Below are positions 25,269-34,937 of a stretch of 64,000 nucleotides of DNA, piece by piece. Source of the DNA: Salisediminibacterium beveridgei. Lineage in GTDB: Bacteria; Bacillota; Bacilli; Bacillales; Salisediminibacteriaceae. The translations under genes were made by a program, and so were the position numbers. The stretch's first letter is position 1; every line of letters starts with the position of its first letter. Location of the stretch: positions 372,001-436,000 of the forward strand of contig NZ_CP012502.1 in assembly GCF_001721685.1 (NCBI RefSeq), in the 5' to 3' direction. The notes under the pieces were generated by a model. It searched no databases. It was not told the DNA's origin and worked only from the letters and a program-made list of their open reading frames with translations.

Positions 25269-26460
25269 CGGTCTGCTGGATCATTTGAAATTCCGGCAAC
25301 GCGGCTTGAATGGCCAAAAGGGAAATCCCATAGAGGGCACCGTCTTCAAACAATTGACTGACTTCAATTTCCACTTGGGTTCTTTTAAAGGAGTGGGTGT
25401 CAATCCACTCCTGCAGTCTGGGTAAAAATTGTTCAGCAGAGCGGGAGACCCCCCCGGTGAGGATGATTTTCTCCGGATTGACGGTATTCATCAGATTCAA
25501 GATAGCAATGGCAAGGTGGTCGGTAAAGATATCCATCATCTCCATCGCCCGGGCTTCGCCATTCTTCGCTGCCTTGAAAAGATCTGCCGTGGTTTTGAAA
25601 GCCGGGGATTTCTGATCATCGGTCAGGGATTGATAGTAGGCAATCAAACCTGTTCCTGACACGATGGATTCCATGCAGCCGAGTTGGGTCCATTTTTTTT
25701 GCAACTGCTCGGGTGTGAACAGGTAATAGCCGATTTCACCTGCTGCGTTTCCCATTCCCCGCACGATCTTGCCATCAACCATGATGGACGATCCTATCCC
25801 TGTTCCAATGGAAATCAAAACGGCATTTTGAACGCCTCTGGCTTTTCCCCGGGTCATTTCTCCGAGTAACCCCGAGCGTACATCGTTTTCCACCACAGCC
25901 ACTACATCAAATGTTTCAGTCAATATCAAAGCAAGCTCTGTTTCTTCCCAATCAGGGATATTGGGAGACCCCTCCACAATGATCCCATTTTTATAGTCGA
26001 TAATGCCGGGGCTTGCGACACCGATGCCTTTCATCTGGCCGATTTCCAGGCCTGATTCGTGGATGAAGTGTTTGATGGCCGTCGTGAAGGATGCCAGAAA
26101 GGATTGTTTGTCCGGACTTTCAAAGGTTCTCACCGTGTGTTTATGAAGGATGGTGCCGTTGAAATCCGAAGCGGAGAGACAGATTTTTGTGCCACCCAGG
26201 TCAATGCCGACGACGTATCCGTAAGCGTCGTTAAAACTGAGGTGAATCCCTTTTCTTCCCATTGCATTGGAGTCTGTTCCTGTTTCCCGAATCAGATTGT
26301 CCTTCAGCAGATCATTGACGATCTGGGAAACAGTGGCTCTTGTCAACCCGGTTTCTTTTGCTAGTTGCGCCCGGGAAATTTCTTTTTTCACGCGAATGAT
26401 GTTTAATACGAGTGATTTATTTTGAATCCTCAATGAATGAGGAACCTGCGCGTCAATCAT
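25258..26460 (-). CDS. ROK-family transcriptional regulator (XylR/NagC type)
   Basis: A 400-residue protein with an N-terminal winged helix-turn-helix (about 12-70, ISRAQLAKETGLTRATVSQI) and a sugar-kinase-like ROK domain starting with VGIDLGGTKI (about 83-92). The ROK zinc motif CxCGxxGC is reduced to LGCMES, so it is probably a ligand-binding repressor and not a glucokinase. It is transcribed away from the catabolic operon at 26806, and the 345-base gap between them carries two perfect inverted repeats, one of ROK-operator type. It therefore probably controls that operon and itself in response to a sugar. Confidence 0.9.
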   Translation of the reverse strand: MIDAQVPHSLRIQNKSLVLNIIRVKKEISRAQLAKETGLTRATVSQIVNDLLKDNLIRETGTDSNAMGRKGIHLSFNDAYGYVVGIDLGGTKICLSASDFNGTILHKHTVRTFESPDKQSFLASFTTAIKHFIHESGLEIGQMKGIGVASPGIIDYKNGIIVEGSPNIPDWEETELALILTETFDVVAVVENDVRSGLLGEMTRGKARGVQNAVLISIGTGIGSSIMVDGKIVRGMGNAAGEIGYYLFTPEQLQKKWTQLGCMESIVSGTGLIAYYQSLTDDQKSPAFKTTADLFKAAKNGEARAMEMMDIFTDHLAIAILNLMNTVNPEKIILTGGVSRSAEQFLPRLQEWIDTHSFKRTQVEIEVSQLFEDGALYGISLLAIQAALPEFQMIQQTAMK

Positions 26461-26522
26461 AAAACCCCTCCTTCTGCTGGCAGTATGTTCAGTTGTCCAT
26501 ACGTTTCTCTCGAATGATTAAG

Positions 26523-26564
26523 CATGACAGATGATCTGTCATGTTTGTTTATATTCTAAACAAA
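26523..26564. promoter_or_regulatory. Two abutting palindromes, likely operators of the ROK regulator
   Basis: Two perfect inverted repeats lie back to back. One has 10-bp arms around a single G (CATGACAGAT at 26523-26532 and its complement at 26534-26543). The second has 8-bp arms with a 5-base gap (TTTGTTTA at 26544-26551, TAAACAAA at 26557-26564). The second resembles XylR-type ROK operators of bacilli, which contain the same TTTGTTTA/TAAACAAA arms. They lie 60-100 bases from the regulator start, in the divergent control region. Confidence 0.6.
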
Positions 26565-26805
26565 GTAATGATTGGTGTAAATAAAGGGAGACGACTAGGT
26601 CATCGAATTACGGGTGCAGGGCAATTCACCAGAGGACTGGATGAGGGTAAATAGACCTTTGACGCAAACGACAGTATTTAATTGACTGGTAATTTTTTTA
26701 CCTTATGAAATTAATGATTGATTAGTTTGACAATTAACACTACCATTGTGGTATCGAATAAATTAGGTAAGTTAATTAATTCATCTTACTAAAGGAGGAA
26801 TTCCA
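26565..26805 (+). promoter_or_regulatory. Promoter region of the catabolic operon
   Basis: Contains TTGACA at 26727-26732 with a possible extended -10 (TGG then TATCGA at 26752-26757, a long 19-bp spacer). A small inverted repeat GGTAA/TTACC spans 26688-26702. An imperfect GTAAG/CTTAC repeat lies just before the AAAGGAGG ribosome site at about 26792. No reading frame of note. Confidence 0.45.
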
Positions 26806-27501
26806 TTGCCGACACTGCACGACAGGCTTACATCGAAGTCATTGACCCTGATTGCCAGTTTGCCTTCCAATCATGAAGACGTCATCCAAGCAGCGATTGA
26901 TGCCGAGGTTGATGTAATCAAAGTGCATATGAATGTGGAACACCGGGCAAGCGGGAACTGGTTTGGAACATTGGCTGAAAATGAACGGGCCTTTACATTT
27001 TTAAGGAAGCATTTCAACGGACCGATCGGTATTGTTCCTGGAGATGCACCGGAGAAAGTCACAAAGAAGGAATTGGATCAGCTGCAGGAGATCGGTTTTG
27101 ATTTTCTTTCTATTTACGCACATACAGCACCGGCCTGGCTGGCCGCCGATAATCAGTTGGAAAAAATGATCGCTTTGTCGAATCATTACCGGCAAGCTGA
27201 TCTGGAAGCATTCAAACAAAGCAGTGCAGACATTCTCGAAGCGTCCATTATGAATTCTGAAACTTATGGACAGCGACTGACGATGAACGATCTGTATCAC
27301 TATCAAGAGCTGGTGGCGGGTGTGAGTCAGCCTGTCGTGGTGCCAACTCAGAAGAATATCCTCATTGAAGATATTCAGGCATTACAAGCGACCGGTATCA
27401 GTGGTCTTATGGCCGGCGCAATTGTTACCGGTAAAACACCGGAGACGATTTACGAAAGTCTGAAAACCTTCAAAGAAGCAATAGAAACCGAAAGGATGTG
27501 A
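26806..27501 (+). CDS. TIM-barrel protein of unknown specificity
   Basis: A 231-residue soluble (beta/alpha)8-type protein. Alternating strands and helices are visible, with DVIKVHMNV, GPIGIVPGDAP, FDFLSIYAH, PVVVPTQKNI and a terminal GISGLMAGAIVTGKTPETI that resembles a phosphate-binding loop. The pattern recalls N-acetylmannosamine-6-phosphate epimerase and related phosphosugar barrels, but the key residues are not the familiar ones. The start is a TTG at 26806 behind AAAGGAGG. First gene of the catabolic operon; the next gene is five bases downstream, so an enzymatic step in that pathway is likely. Confidence 0.65.
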   Translation: MPTLHDRLTSKSLTLIASLPSNHEDVIQAAIDAEVDVIKVHMNVEHRASGNWFGTLAENERAFTFLRKHFNGPIGIVPGDAPEKVTKKELDQLQEIGFDFLSIYAHTAPAWLAADNQLEKMIALSNHYRQADLEAFKQSSADILEASIMNSETYGQRLTMNDLYHYQELVAGVSQPVVVPTQKNILIEDIQALQATGISGLMAGAIVTGKTPETIYESLKTFKEAIETERM

Positions 27502-27506
27502 GATAG

Positions 27507-28871
27507 ATGACAGATTTTGACCATTATGATGTTGTGGTTGCAGGCGGTGGCCCATCAGGCATTATGGCTGCGGTGGCCGCTGCAAGAGAAGGGGCAAAGA
27601 CCTTGCTGATCGAACGGTACGGATTCCTCGGTGGAATGGCCACAAATGCACTGGTTGGTCCTCTTCAGACTTTCCATGCCGGAGAGAATCAAATTGCCTT
27701 CGGATTAGCGGAGGAAGCGATTCAGCGTTTGAAAAAGATCGGCGGGACACCAGGTCACGTCAAGGACATGATCGGTTTTGTCCCGACCATCACACCGGTG
27801 GATGTGGAAAAACTGAAATATGTATACCAGGAGATGGTCGAGGAAAGCGGCGCAGAGTTGCTTTTACACACGGTAGTCACGGGTGTTGAGGTCACGGAAC
27901 AATCAGATTTGAAAGCGCTTCATTTATATAATAAGTCCGGGGCGTTTCAGGTGAGTGGCCACGTCTTCATTGACTGCACCGGTGATGGGGATGTGGTTGC
28001 CCAGTCAGATGTTCCGTTTGAAAAAGGAAGAAAGAAGGACGGACTGGCGCAGCCGATGAGTATGATGTTCCGGCTTGGACGGGTCGATCTTGCCAAAGTG
28101 AAACAGTACATGATCGATTACCCAGATGAATTTGTTCTTGCGGAAGGCTGGGAGGAAGTCCCGTTTGTCGCTGTTTCAGGATTTTTCGATCTGGTCAAAC
28201 AAGGGAAGGATAACGGGGATTTTAATGTAGCCAGGGACCGGGTCCTGTTTTTTGAATTACCGGCAGAGGGTGAAGTGACGGTCAATATGACAAGGGTAAT
28301 CCGCTACGATGCGACAGATGGCAACGCTCTGAGCAGAGCAGAAGTGATCAGCCGACAACAGGTTATGGAAGTGGTCGCCTTTTTGCAGAAATACATTCCG
28401 GGCTGTGAGGATGCCGTCCTCATCAATTGCGGTACGCAAATCGGTGTCAGGGAATCTCGTCGTACCCTGGGCAAGTATCAATTAACAGGGGAAGACGTCG
28501 TCAAGGGACGTACATTCGATGATGTGATTGCGCCGGGATCGTATCCGATCGATATTCACTCCCCCGACGGAGATGAATTGAATGTTTTGAAAATGGAACC
28601 GGGAACCATCTATCACATCCCGTACCGCTCCATCCTGAATGATTACCGCAAAAATCTGTTGTCCGCAGGCAGGTGTTTGTCTGCAGAACATGAAGCCTTG
28701 GCTTCGGCAAGAGTCACACCAACGGCTATGCTAGTCGGTCAGGCTGCCGGCACAGCGGGAGCAGTGGCTGCGAAACAGCAATGTCTGCCGGAGGAAGTGG
28801 ACATTCAGGAAATTCAGGCATTGTTAAAGGCGAGAGGTTGTTTTTTAGGGGAGACGGTTCATCATGATTAA
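27507..28871 (+). CDS. FAD-dependent oxidoreductase
   Basis: A flavoprotein of 454 residues. The N-terminal dinucleotide fold is clear: VVVAGGGPSGIMAAVAAAREG (GxGxxG type), acidic end ERYGFLGGMATN, then later DCTGDGDVVAQSD and a C-terminal second FAD contact 'GRCLSAEHEALASARVTP'. This is the FAD_oxidored (PF12831-like) group often found beside sugar ABC importers. The substrate is unknown; oxidation of a sugar or cyclitol is suggested by the neighbours. It starts 5 bases after the TIM-barrel gene and its end overlaps the next ROK gene by 8 bases. Confidence 0.85.
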   Translation: MTDFDHYDVVVAGGGPSGIMAAVAAAREGAKTLLIERYGFLGGMATNALVGPLQTFHAGENQIAFGLAEEAIQRLKKIGGTPGHVKDMIGFVPTITPVDVEKLKYVYQEMVEESGAELLLHTVVTGVEVTEQSDLKALHLYNKSGAFQVSGHVFIDCTGDGDVVAQSDVPFEKGRKKDGLAQPMSMMFRLGRVDLAKVKQYMIDYPDEFVLAEGWEEVPFVAVSGFFDLVKQGKDNGDFNVARDRVLFFELPAEGEVTVNMTRVIRYDATDGNALSRAEVISRQQVMEVVAFLQKYIPGCEDAVLINCGTQIGVRESRRTLGKYQLTGEDVVKGRTFDDVIAPGSYPIDIHSPDGDELNVLKMEPGTIYHIPYRSILNDYRKNLLSAGRCLSAEHEALASARVTPTAMLVGQAAGTAGAVAAKQQCLPEEVDIQEIQALLKARGCFLGETVHHD

Positions 28872-30036
28872 ACGACGGGGCGACCAACAGTTTGTTAAAG
28901 TCCATAATCAGAATCTGATTTTGGAAGAAATCATTGATAATGAACGGGTTTCAAGAGCAGAACTGTCCAAAAAATTGAACATCAGCGCGCCGAGTATTTC
29001 GAGCAATGTTGATTCGCTGTTGAAATCCGGATTGCTTCAGGAAACGGGGCCCGGGTCTTCCGTATCCGGACGAAAACCGATCATGCTCGAATTCAACGTT
29101 GACTATGGGTACATCATCGGCGTCGATTTGAGCAAAGGTCAAATCGTAAGCGCGGTCAGTGACCTGTCGGGTGAACCGAAAATCATCCTTGAAGGAACGA
29201 AGACAAAGAATAATGTAGGATATGAACTGATTGATCTCATTGAAGAGCACATCCGAAAGTCCATCAAAAAGGCAGGGATCGAACTGGCTGCAGTCCTCGT
29301 CGTGACCATAGCGTCACCGGGGATCATCTCCAATCAGCGCCATATCAGGCTCGATCCGGATCAACTGAACTGGTTGGACGCAGATCCTGAACAGATTCTC
29401 GCCGAGCGGTTGCAAACGAAAGTATTGCTGGAAAATGACATCAACGTCGCTACAGTCTCGGAATACGGCCGGTTAAATAGCCATGAAACCTGTGACAATA
29501 TGGTCTTTATCAGTATCGGCAGAGGACTCGGATCGGGTTTGATCATTGAAGGAGAAATCTTCAAAGGCTCTTTCGGCGGGGCCGGTGAAGTGGCCTTGAT
29601 GAGCTCGACCTTAAGTGGCAATCAGACATCCTATTACGAAAATCAAATTTCCATACACGCCCTGAAAAAAAAAGTGGCACAGCTCACCGGCCAGGAAGCG
29701 TTGCTTATAGAAGAGGACAACGATGTTTTTTTACAACGGGTCCAGGATGAATTGATGAAAGGGAATCAGGAGGTGATCAACCTTCTGGTGGCGTCTGCGA
29801 AACAGGTGGCCTTGATGATCTGCAATGTGGCGGCCCTCATTAATCCGCAAATGATTGTCATAGGCGGGGAGATGATGGCACTGTCCACGTTTTTGTTTCC
29901 GGAAGTCAAAAAAGAAATTTACCGGATTTATCCGTTCCCGATTGAATTAAAAGTGTCCGATCAGCATAGCAATGCTGCCATTCACGGCAGTCTCATGATT
30001 GGTAAGGAATATGCAGTTAAACATTTAATCACGTGA
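28864..30036 (+). CDS. Second ROK-family regulator
   Basis: A 390-residue ROK protein with an N-terminal winged helix (about 18-75, VSRAELSKKLNISAPSISS) and a ROK domain. The ATP loop is changed: where ROK kinases have DxGGTK this has VDLSKGQI, and the CxCGxxGC zinc motif is missing, so sugar kinase activity is unlikely. It is encoded inside the operon it probably helps control, overlapping the oxidoreductase gene by 8 bases, with GGGGAG as ribosome site. Together with the divergent ROK gene, two related regulators flank one pathway, perhaps for two different inducers. Confidence 0.87.
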   Translation: MIKRRGDQQFVKVHNQNLILEEIIDNERVSRAELSKKLNISAPSISSNVDSLLKSGLLQETGPGSSVSGRKPIMLEFNVDYGYIIGVDLSKGQIVSAVSDLSGEPKIILEGTKTKNNVGYELIDLIEEHIRKSIKKAGIELAAVLVVTIASPGIISNQRHIRLDPDQLNWLDADPEQILAERLQTKVLLENDINVATVSEYGRLNSHETCDNMVFISIGRGLGSGLIIEGEIFKGSFGGAGEVALMSSTLSGNQTSYYENQISIHALKKKVAQLTGQEALLIEEDNDVFLQRVQDELMKGNQEVINLLVASAKQVALMICNVAALINPQMIVIGGEMMALSTFLFPEVKKEIYRIYPFPIELKVSDQHSNAAIHGSLMIGKEYAVKHLIT

Positions 30037-30107
30037 AGGAGGTGAACGGCGCCGGCATTTCGGGTCAGGTCAATGGTTCAACTAAAATCAGTAAGGGGGA
30101 TTTAGAC

Positions 30108-31409
30108 ATGAAAGGGTTAAAAACAGCAGGACTGAGTACATTGGGATTACTGCTTTTGGGCGCTTGTGGAAATAATGAAGATGGCGCTGAAGGAAACGGC
30201 AACGCGAACGGTAATGGCGCCAGTGGAGATGCTGAAGAAGTGACCTTGTGGGTAGCAGGGAATAGTCCGGACATTCAGGAAACGTTTAACGGCATCATCG
30301 ATGATTTCAATAATCAGTCTGAGGATATTGAAGTGAATGTGCAGTTTGAACCATGGGGCGAACTCGACCAGAAACTCAGTACATCGCTTGCGGGTGGTGT
30401 GGGACCAGACATATTTATGCACGGTGCAGCCGCTGCGGCAGGTTTTGCCAGTGAAGGGCAAATTGAACCACTGGACAGCTATTTTGAAGGCTGGGATGAC
30501 TTGGATGATTTCAATGATGGTTACATGGAAGCAGGTGTCGTTGATGAGGAGCATTTTGTCCTGCCGATCCAGGGTGCGAACCGGATGATGTTCTACAGAC
30601 ACGATCTGTTTGAAGAAGCAGGTGTTGAAATTCCAGAAACGATGGAGGAGCTGATCGAAGTCAGTGAAGCTTTTGTGGAAAGAGACGGTGACCGTTTTGA
30701 ACGGGCGGCTACCACATTGCCGAACGAGGGGAATGACCTTCAGCAGGTCTGGAGTTCTTTCCTCTGGTCTAACGGAGGGGATATCCTCAATGAAGACTTC
30801 ACAGAAGCGGTGATTCATTCTGATGAAGCTGTCAAAGCGATCGAAGATTATGCCGCGTTTTTTGAGAATGACCTGACGCCACTGGCAGGCATGGATGGCC
30901 AAGGGGATCAGCATCCGCTGGGAACTGGTGAAGTTGCTTTTACATTTGACGGGGTCTGGGTAATTGACCAATTGATCAGTTACACTCCTGATGCCTATGA
31001 AAATGTATCAGTCGCGGCACCCCCTGCAGGACAGGAAGGCACGACGACATTGGTCGGTTCATCCGGGTTCTTCATGAATGCTAATTCAGAACATAAAGAT
31101 GCCGCAGGTGAAGTGCTTGAATTTATGGGCAGTGAAGAGAGTATTGCAAGAGTATCGGAAGAGCTGAAGTTCCTTCCTGTCAGAGATTCCATAGCCGAAG
31201 CGGACTTCATTCAGGATGATCGTCTGATGGCCGAATTCGTGGAACTGGCTGCAGAAGTGAATGGCCAGGCGAATCCGAACATTCCACGCTGGACAGCTAT
31301 CCGGGACATTGTTGCTTCAAATGTTGAAGCGGCCATTTACGGACAGGTCAGTCCTGACGAGGCTTTGCAGAACGCAGAACAGGAAATCAACGCTGAAATG
31401 CAGCGTTGA
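30108..31409 (+). CDS. Sugar ABC transporter substrate-binding lipoprotein
   Basis: A family 1 extracellular binding protein of 433 residues. A short signal peptide ends in the lipobox LLGAC (Cys about 17), followed by an Asn/Gly linker and a mature domain with VTLWVAGNSPD, GVGPDIFMHG, MMFYRHDLFEEAGVEIP and a typical C-terminal helix. The open frame extends 25 codons further upstream, but the AAGGGGG ribosome site and the lipoprotein signal fix the ATG at 30108. Two permease genes follow directly after a hairpin. It captures the operon's substrate, probably an oligosaccharide or amino sugar derivative. Confidence 0.93.
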   Translation: MKGLKTAGLSTLGLLLLGACGNNEDGAEGNGNANGNGASGDAEEVTLWVAGNSPDIQETFNGIIDDFNNQSEDIEVNVQFEPWGELDQKLSTSLAGGVGPDIFMHGAAAAAGFASEGQIEPLDSYFEGWDDLDDFNDGYMEAGVVDEEHFVLPIQGANRMMFYRHDLFEEAGVEIPETMEELIEVSEAFVERDGDRFERAATTLPNEGNDLQQVWSSFLWSNGGDILNEDFTEAVIHSDEAVKAIEDYAAFFENDLTPLAGMDGQGDQHPLGTGEVAFTFDGVWVIDQLISYTPDAYENVSVAAPPAGQEGTTTLVGSSGFFMNANSEHKDAAGEVLEFMGSEESIARVSEELKFLPVRDSIAEADFIQDDRLMAEFVELAAEVNGQANPNIPRWTAIRDIVASNVEAAIYGQVSPDEALQNAEQEINAEMQR

Positions 31410-31422
31410 AACGAGTGATTAA

Positions 31423-31455
31423 CAGGGGAGGAAGGCGGTCGGGTTTCCTCCCCTG
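31423..31455 (+). terminator. Intercistronic hairpin after the binding-protein gene
   Basis: An 11-bp perfect stem (CAGGGGAGGAA at 31423-31433 with its complement at 31445-31455) has no T run. Hairpins in this place usually stabilise the binding-protein message and lower permease expression. Confidence 0.6.
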
Positions 31456-31483
31456 ATTCTAAAGGAACCAGGGGGATTCTTAC

Positions 31484-32449
31484 ATGTCTGAGAGACAACC
31501 GAACCATCCACCTTCTGTGTCCTCTGCGAAAAAACCGAACTATTTTCAAAGGCAGAGGTTATTTCTCAGCAGCAGAATGAACAGGCGAAAAGCCATAGCA
31601 GGCTATACATTTATTGCACCAGCCTATCTCCTGTTTATCGTATTTTTGTTTATACCCGTTTTTTGGGCATTTTATTTGAGTTTTACAGATTACAGTATCT
31701 TTAATCCGGGAGAATTTGTCGGCCTGGATAATTACACAAGGCTTGTTAGTGACGGAGCATTTCACAATGCCCTTTGGAATACAACTTATTATGCACTGAT
31801 GGTTATCCCTCTTAATATTGGGATCTCGCTGGCACTGGCATTGCTCGTAAATCGATCGATCCGAGGTATGAATTTTTTCAGGGCAGCGTTTTATGTACCT
31901 GTTGTCACTTCCATCATTGCAGCGTCGATGATCTGGATGTGGCTTTACGATTCGAATAATGGATTGATCAACTATGTGTTGATTCAAATAGGTATCAATC
32001 CACAAGACTGGCTGAATGACCCTGACCTTGCATTGCCGGCCCTTGCATTAATGAGGGTATGGAAAGGTGTCGGATGGAACATGGTCATTTTTTTAGCGGG
32101 TTTACAGTCCATTCCGAAAACATTATATGAAGCGGCTTCTATTGAAGGGGCTTCAAGGTGGAAAAGTTTTTGGAAAATTACGTTTCCTTTACTTGCACCA
32201 ACTACATTCTTTGTTTTTGTCATGGCGACGATCAGTACATTTCAGACTTTCGGTGAAATCTATGCAATGACATCCGGAGGTCCTGTAGGTTCGACGACAA
32301 CTTTAGTGTACCTTGTGTTTGTACATGGTTTTGAACGTTATGAAATGGGTTATGCATCTGCCATTGCAGTTATTTTGTTCGCGATTATCTTCATTTTAAC
32401 TTTGGTGAACATGTATTTCACCCAGAAAAAAGTCAACTATGACCTGTAA
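31484..32449 (+). CDS. Sugar ABC transporter permease (MalF/UgpA type)
   Basis: A 321-residue inner-membrane subunit with six predicted helices after a basic, Pro-rich N-terminus (about 1-35). The cytoplasmic EAA loop, which docks the ATPase, is present as EAASIEGASRWKSFWKITFP (about 209-228). It pairs with the next gene and the lipoprotein upstream. No ATP-binding subunit is encoded in the cluster, so the importer must use a shared MsmX-like ATPase from elsewhere in the genome. ATG at 31484 behind CAGGGGG. Confidence 0.93.
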   Translation: MSERQPNHPPSVSSAKKPNYFQRQRLFLSSRMNRRKAIAGYTFIAPAYLLFIVFLFIPVFWAFYLSFTDYSIFNPGEFVGLDNYTRLVSDGAFHNALWNTTYYALMVIPLNIGISLALALLVNRSIRGMNFFRAAFYVPVVTSIIAASMIWMWLYDSNNGLINYVLIQIGINPQDWLNDPDLALPALALMRVWKGVGWNMVIFLAGLQSIPKTLYEAASIEGASRWKSFWKITFPLLAPTTFFVFVMATISTFQTFGEIYAMTSGGPVGSTTTLVYLVFVHGFERYEMGYASAIAVILFAIIFILTLVNMYFTQKKVNYDL

Positions 32450-32461
32450 GGAGGCCAATTT

Positions 32462-33334
32462 ATGAATAAATTAGGAGCCCGTCAAATAACTCGTTTGACG
32501 CTGTTGTATGTGGTTCTGATTATAGTTTCGATCATCATGCTTTGGCCCTTTATCTGGATGGTCGTGACGTCGATGAAACCGAACACGGAAATGTTCTCCT
32601 ATCCGCCTACCATCATACCGCAGAACATCACTTTTGAACATTATGTAGAAGCTTGGTACGCAGCACCGTGGGCCAGATTCTTCTTTAATACAACATATGT
32701 GGCTGTGGTCATTACATTCAGTTCTTTATTTTTAAGTGCACTTACAGGGTATGCTTTCGCCAGACTGGAATTTCCAGGTAGGGATTTCCTGTTCATTCTC
32801 CTGTTGGCATCAATGATGATGCCATTTGAAGTCATGCTGATTCCCCTGTATCTGATTATCGTCAACTTCCCATTTGCCGGCGGTAACGATTTATGGGGCG
32901 GGGGAACGGGGCTGTTGAATACGTATAGTGCCCTGATCGTTCCGAGGTTGTTATTCCCATTCGGGGTATTTCTCATGCGGCAGTTTTTCATGACTCTTCC
33001 AAAAAGTCTTGAAGATTCCGCCCGGATCGACGGGGCTTCTGAGTTTGGGATTTTTTGGCGGGTCATGTTCCCTCTGATTAAACCAGCATCGGCAACCTTG
33101 GTGGTGTTTGTTTTTTCCATGATTTGGGACGATTTCTTCTGGCCATTGATTGTCATAAACGATCAGAATATGATGCCTGTTCAATTAGGACTGCAAAGTT
33201 TCCAAACCTCCCAATACACTACTGCATGGGGGCCGCTCATGGCGGCAACAGTTTGGGTTACGATTCCAATTATTATTGTATTCGTTTTTGCTCAAAAGTA
33301 TTTCATGAATCTAAATATACAGTCGGATAAGTAA
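32462..33334 (+). CDS. Sugar ABC transporter permease (MalG/UgpE type)
   Basis: A 290-residue second permease, six helices, with the EAA-type loop DSARIDGASEFGIFWRVMFP (about 187-206). It starts 12 bases after the first permease behind AAGGAGG and ends 15 bases before the DUF4127 gene. The extended loop after helix 3, with a Gly-rich insert (FAGGNDLWGGGTGLL, about 138-152), is slightly unusual for the family. Confidence 0.93.
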   Translation: MNKLGARQITRLTLLYVVLIIVSIIMLWPFIWMVVTSMKPNTEMFSYPPTIIPQNITFEHYVEAWYAAPWARFFFNTTYVAVVITFSSLFLSALTGYAFARLEFPGRDFLFILLLASMMMPFEVMLIPLYLIIVNFPFAGGNDLWGGGTGLLNTYSALIVPRLLFPFGVFLMRQFFMTLPKSLEDSARIDGASEFGIFWRVMFPLIKPASATLVVFVFSMIWDDFFWPLIVINDQNMMPVQLGLQSFQTSQYTTAWGPLMAATVWVTIPIIIVFVFAQKYFMNLNIQSDK

Positions 33335-33349
33335 TGGAGGGGAGAGCGG

Positions 33350-34894
33350 ATGAAAAAAATCGCAGTCTTACCATTGGATAACCGCCCGTGTTGTTATGAT
33401 TTCACAGAGATTTTCGGTGACTTTGGTGTCGTCGAAGTCATTCAGCCACCAAAAGACATTCTAGGCGAATTCACGTACTTTGGTGATGTGGAAAAGATCA
33501 AGAGCTGGCTGATGGAAGTAGCCGGTGAAGTCGATGGCATGGTGTTGGCCATCGACCAGCTGGCTTACGGTGGACTGGTCCCTTCACGGATGATGAAACG
33601 TTCCCTTGAGACCTGTCATCAGCATGTGGATGTAATCAAGGACATCAAAAAGGCCTATCCGACGTTAACGATCTATGCGGTCAACGTGTTGATGCGGATC
33701 TCCATTTCCACAAAGAACAGACAGTTTACGGAATACTGGAAACATGTTTTTGACTATTCGCAGTTGTACGATCGGCTGCACAGACTCAATGAAGACGTGG
33801 AAGAAGAGCTGGCCAGGGTGAAAGCCAATCTCCCTAAAGAGGTGCTTGCTGAATATTTGCAGGCACGCGAGCGCAATCACGCCATGAATCAGAAGATGAT
33901 TCAATGGGCAGCGGAAGGGATTATCGATTTCCTTGCCATCACGCAGGAAGACGCTAGTGCTATCGGGATGCATCTGCAGGAACAGCATGAGCTAATGAAA
34001 GAGATTTATTATCAAAAGGTTCAGCGGAAAGTTCTGGTTTATCCGGGAGCAGATGAAGCGACCCAGACCCTGTTGGCCAAAATGGCACAGGATTTTATGG
34101 GCAAACGGCTGAAAATTTATCCGAAATATACGTCACAGCAAGGCAAACTGCTCGTGGCTAAATTTGAGGACCGTCCGATTGAAGAAACGGTGGTCAGCCA
34201 TCTGACGGCTGCAGGTGCCATCGTCACAGAGGATATTCAGGAGGCGGATATCGTCCTTTACGTCAATACGCCAATTCAGGGAAATCTGGACGGAAATCTG
34301 GATCATCAGATGAAAGGGCATTTTAATTCACGTCATCAGCTTTTGTATTTTATTGAATCACTGGACCGTGATCTGACCGATGGAAAAACCGTGGCCGTGG
34401 CGGATATTAGTTTTCCGAATGCGTCCGACGTGGAGTTGATGCAATTTTTGCTGGAGGAAGATTTGTATTTTCAGCTTTCCGCTTATGCCGGTTGGAATAC
34501 AGCAGGCAATTCCTTGGGTACTTGCATCGGACATTGCCTGATTCATCAGCTGGCAAAAGAAACAATCGTGGACAGAGATACCGTAAGCCGCACCCATCTG
34601 GCCTTTATGTTCAACCGGGCGATGGATGAATGGGCATTCCAGGCGCATGTGAGAGGGAGCGTCAACACGTTGATGGAGAAAAAGCTGGGCATTCACAGCA
34701 CAAATCTCGAAGATCACTACGATGAAGTGAATGAGACCGTGATCAAAGAAATGAAACCCTTTTTCGAGGAGTTGAAAATGTCTCTAAAGAACAGTTCCGT
34801 CAAAGCCCCTGCAGAGGACTGGCGAATGAGTAAGTGTCAATTGCCGTGGAACCGGACGTTTGAAGTGCAGGTGAAAACAGAAGCCGTATTGTGA
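33350..34894 (+). CDS. DUF4127 family protein
   Basis: A 514-residue soluble protein that opens with KKIAVLPLDNRPCCYDF, the hallmark N-terminus of DUF4127, and continues with AIDQLAYGGLVPSR, then VYPGADEATQTLLA and SAYAGWNTAGNSLGT. No signal peptide is present, so it acts in the cytosol. The biochemical function of the family is not established. Here it lies 15 bases after two sugar permeases within an operon that also encodes an oxidoreductase and a TIM-barrel protein, which suggests an intracellular step on the imported sugar. ATG at 33350 behind GGAGGGGAG. Confidence 0.88.
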   Translation: MKKIAVLPLDNRPCCYDFTEIFGDFGVVEVIQPPKDILGEFTYFGDVEKIKSWLMEVAGEVDGMVLAIDQLAYGGLVPSRMMKRSLETCHQHVDVIKDIKKAYPTLTIYAVNVLMRISISTKNRQFTEYWKHVFDYSQLYDRLHRLNEDVEEELARVKANLPKEVLAEYLQARERNHAMNQKMIQWAAEGIIDFLAITQEDASAIGMHLQEQHELMKEIYYQKVQRKVLVYPGADEATQTLLAKMAQDFMGKRLKIYPKYTSQQGKLLVAKFEDRPIEETVVSHLTAAGAIVTEDIQEADIVLYVNTPIQGNLDGNLDHQMKGHFNSRHQLLYFIESLDRDLTDGKTVAVADISFPNASDVELMQFLLEEDLYFQLSAYAGWNTAGNSLGTCIGHCLIHQLAKETIVDRDTVSRTHLAFMFNRAMDEWAFQAHVRGSVNTLMEKKLGIHSTNLEDHYDEVNETVIKEMKPFFEELKMSLKNSSVKAPAEDWRMSKCQLPWNRTFEVQVKTEAVL

Positions 34895-34937
34895 TCACTC
34901 ATGAGCACGTGAAGATGGGATAAAGGAGGATAAGCTT

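Noticed and set aside
30147..30971. 274-codon minus-strand frame inside the ABC binding-protein gene
   Set aside because: It is antisense to a clear lipoprotein gene, with no start signals and no family resemblance.
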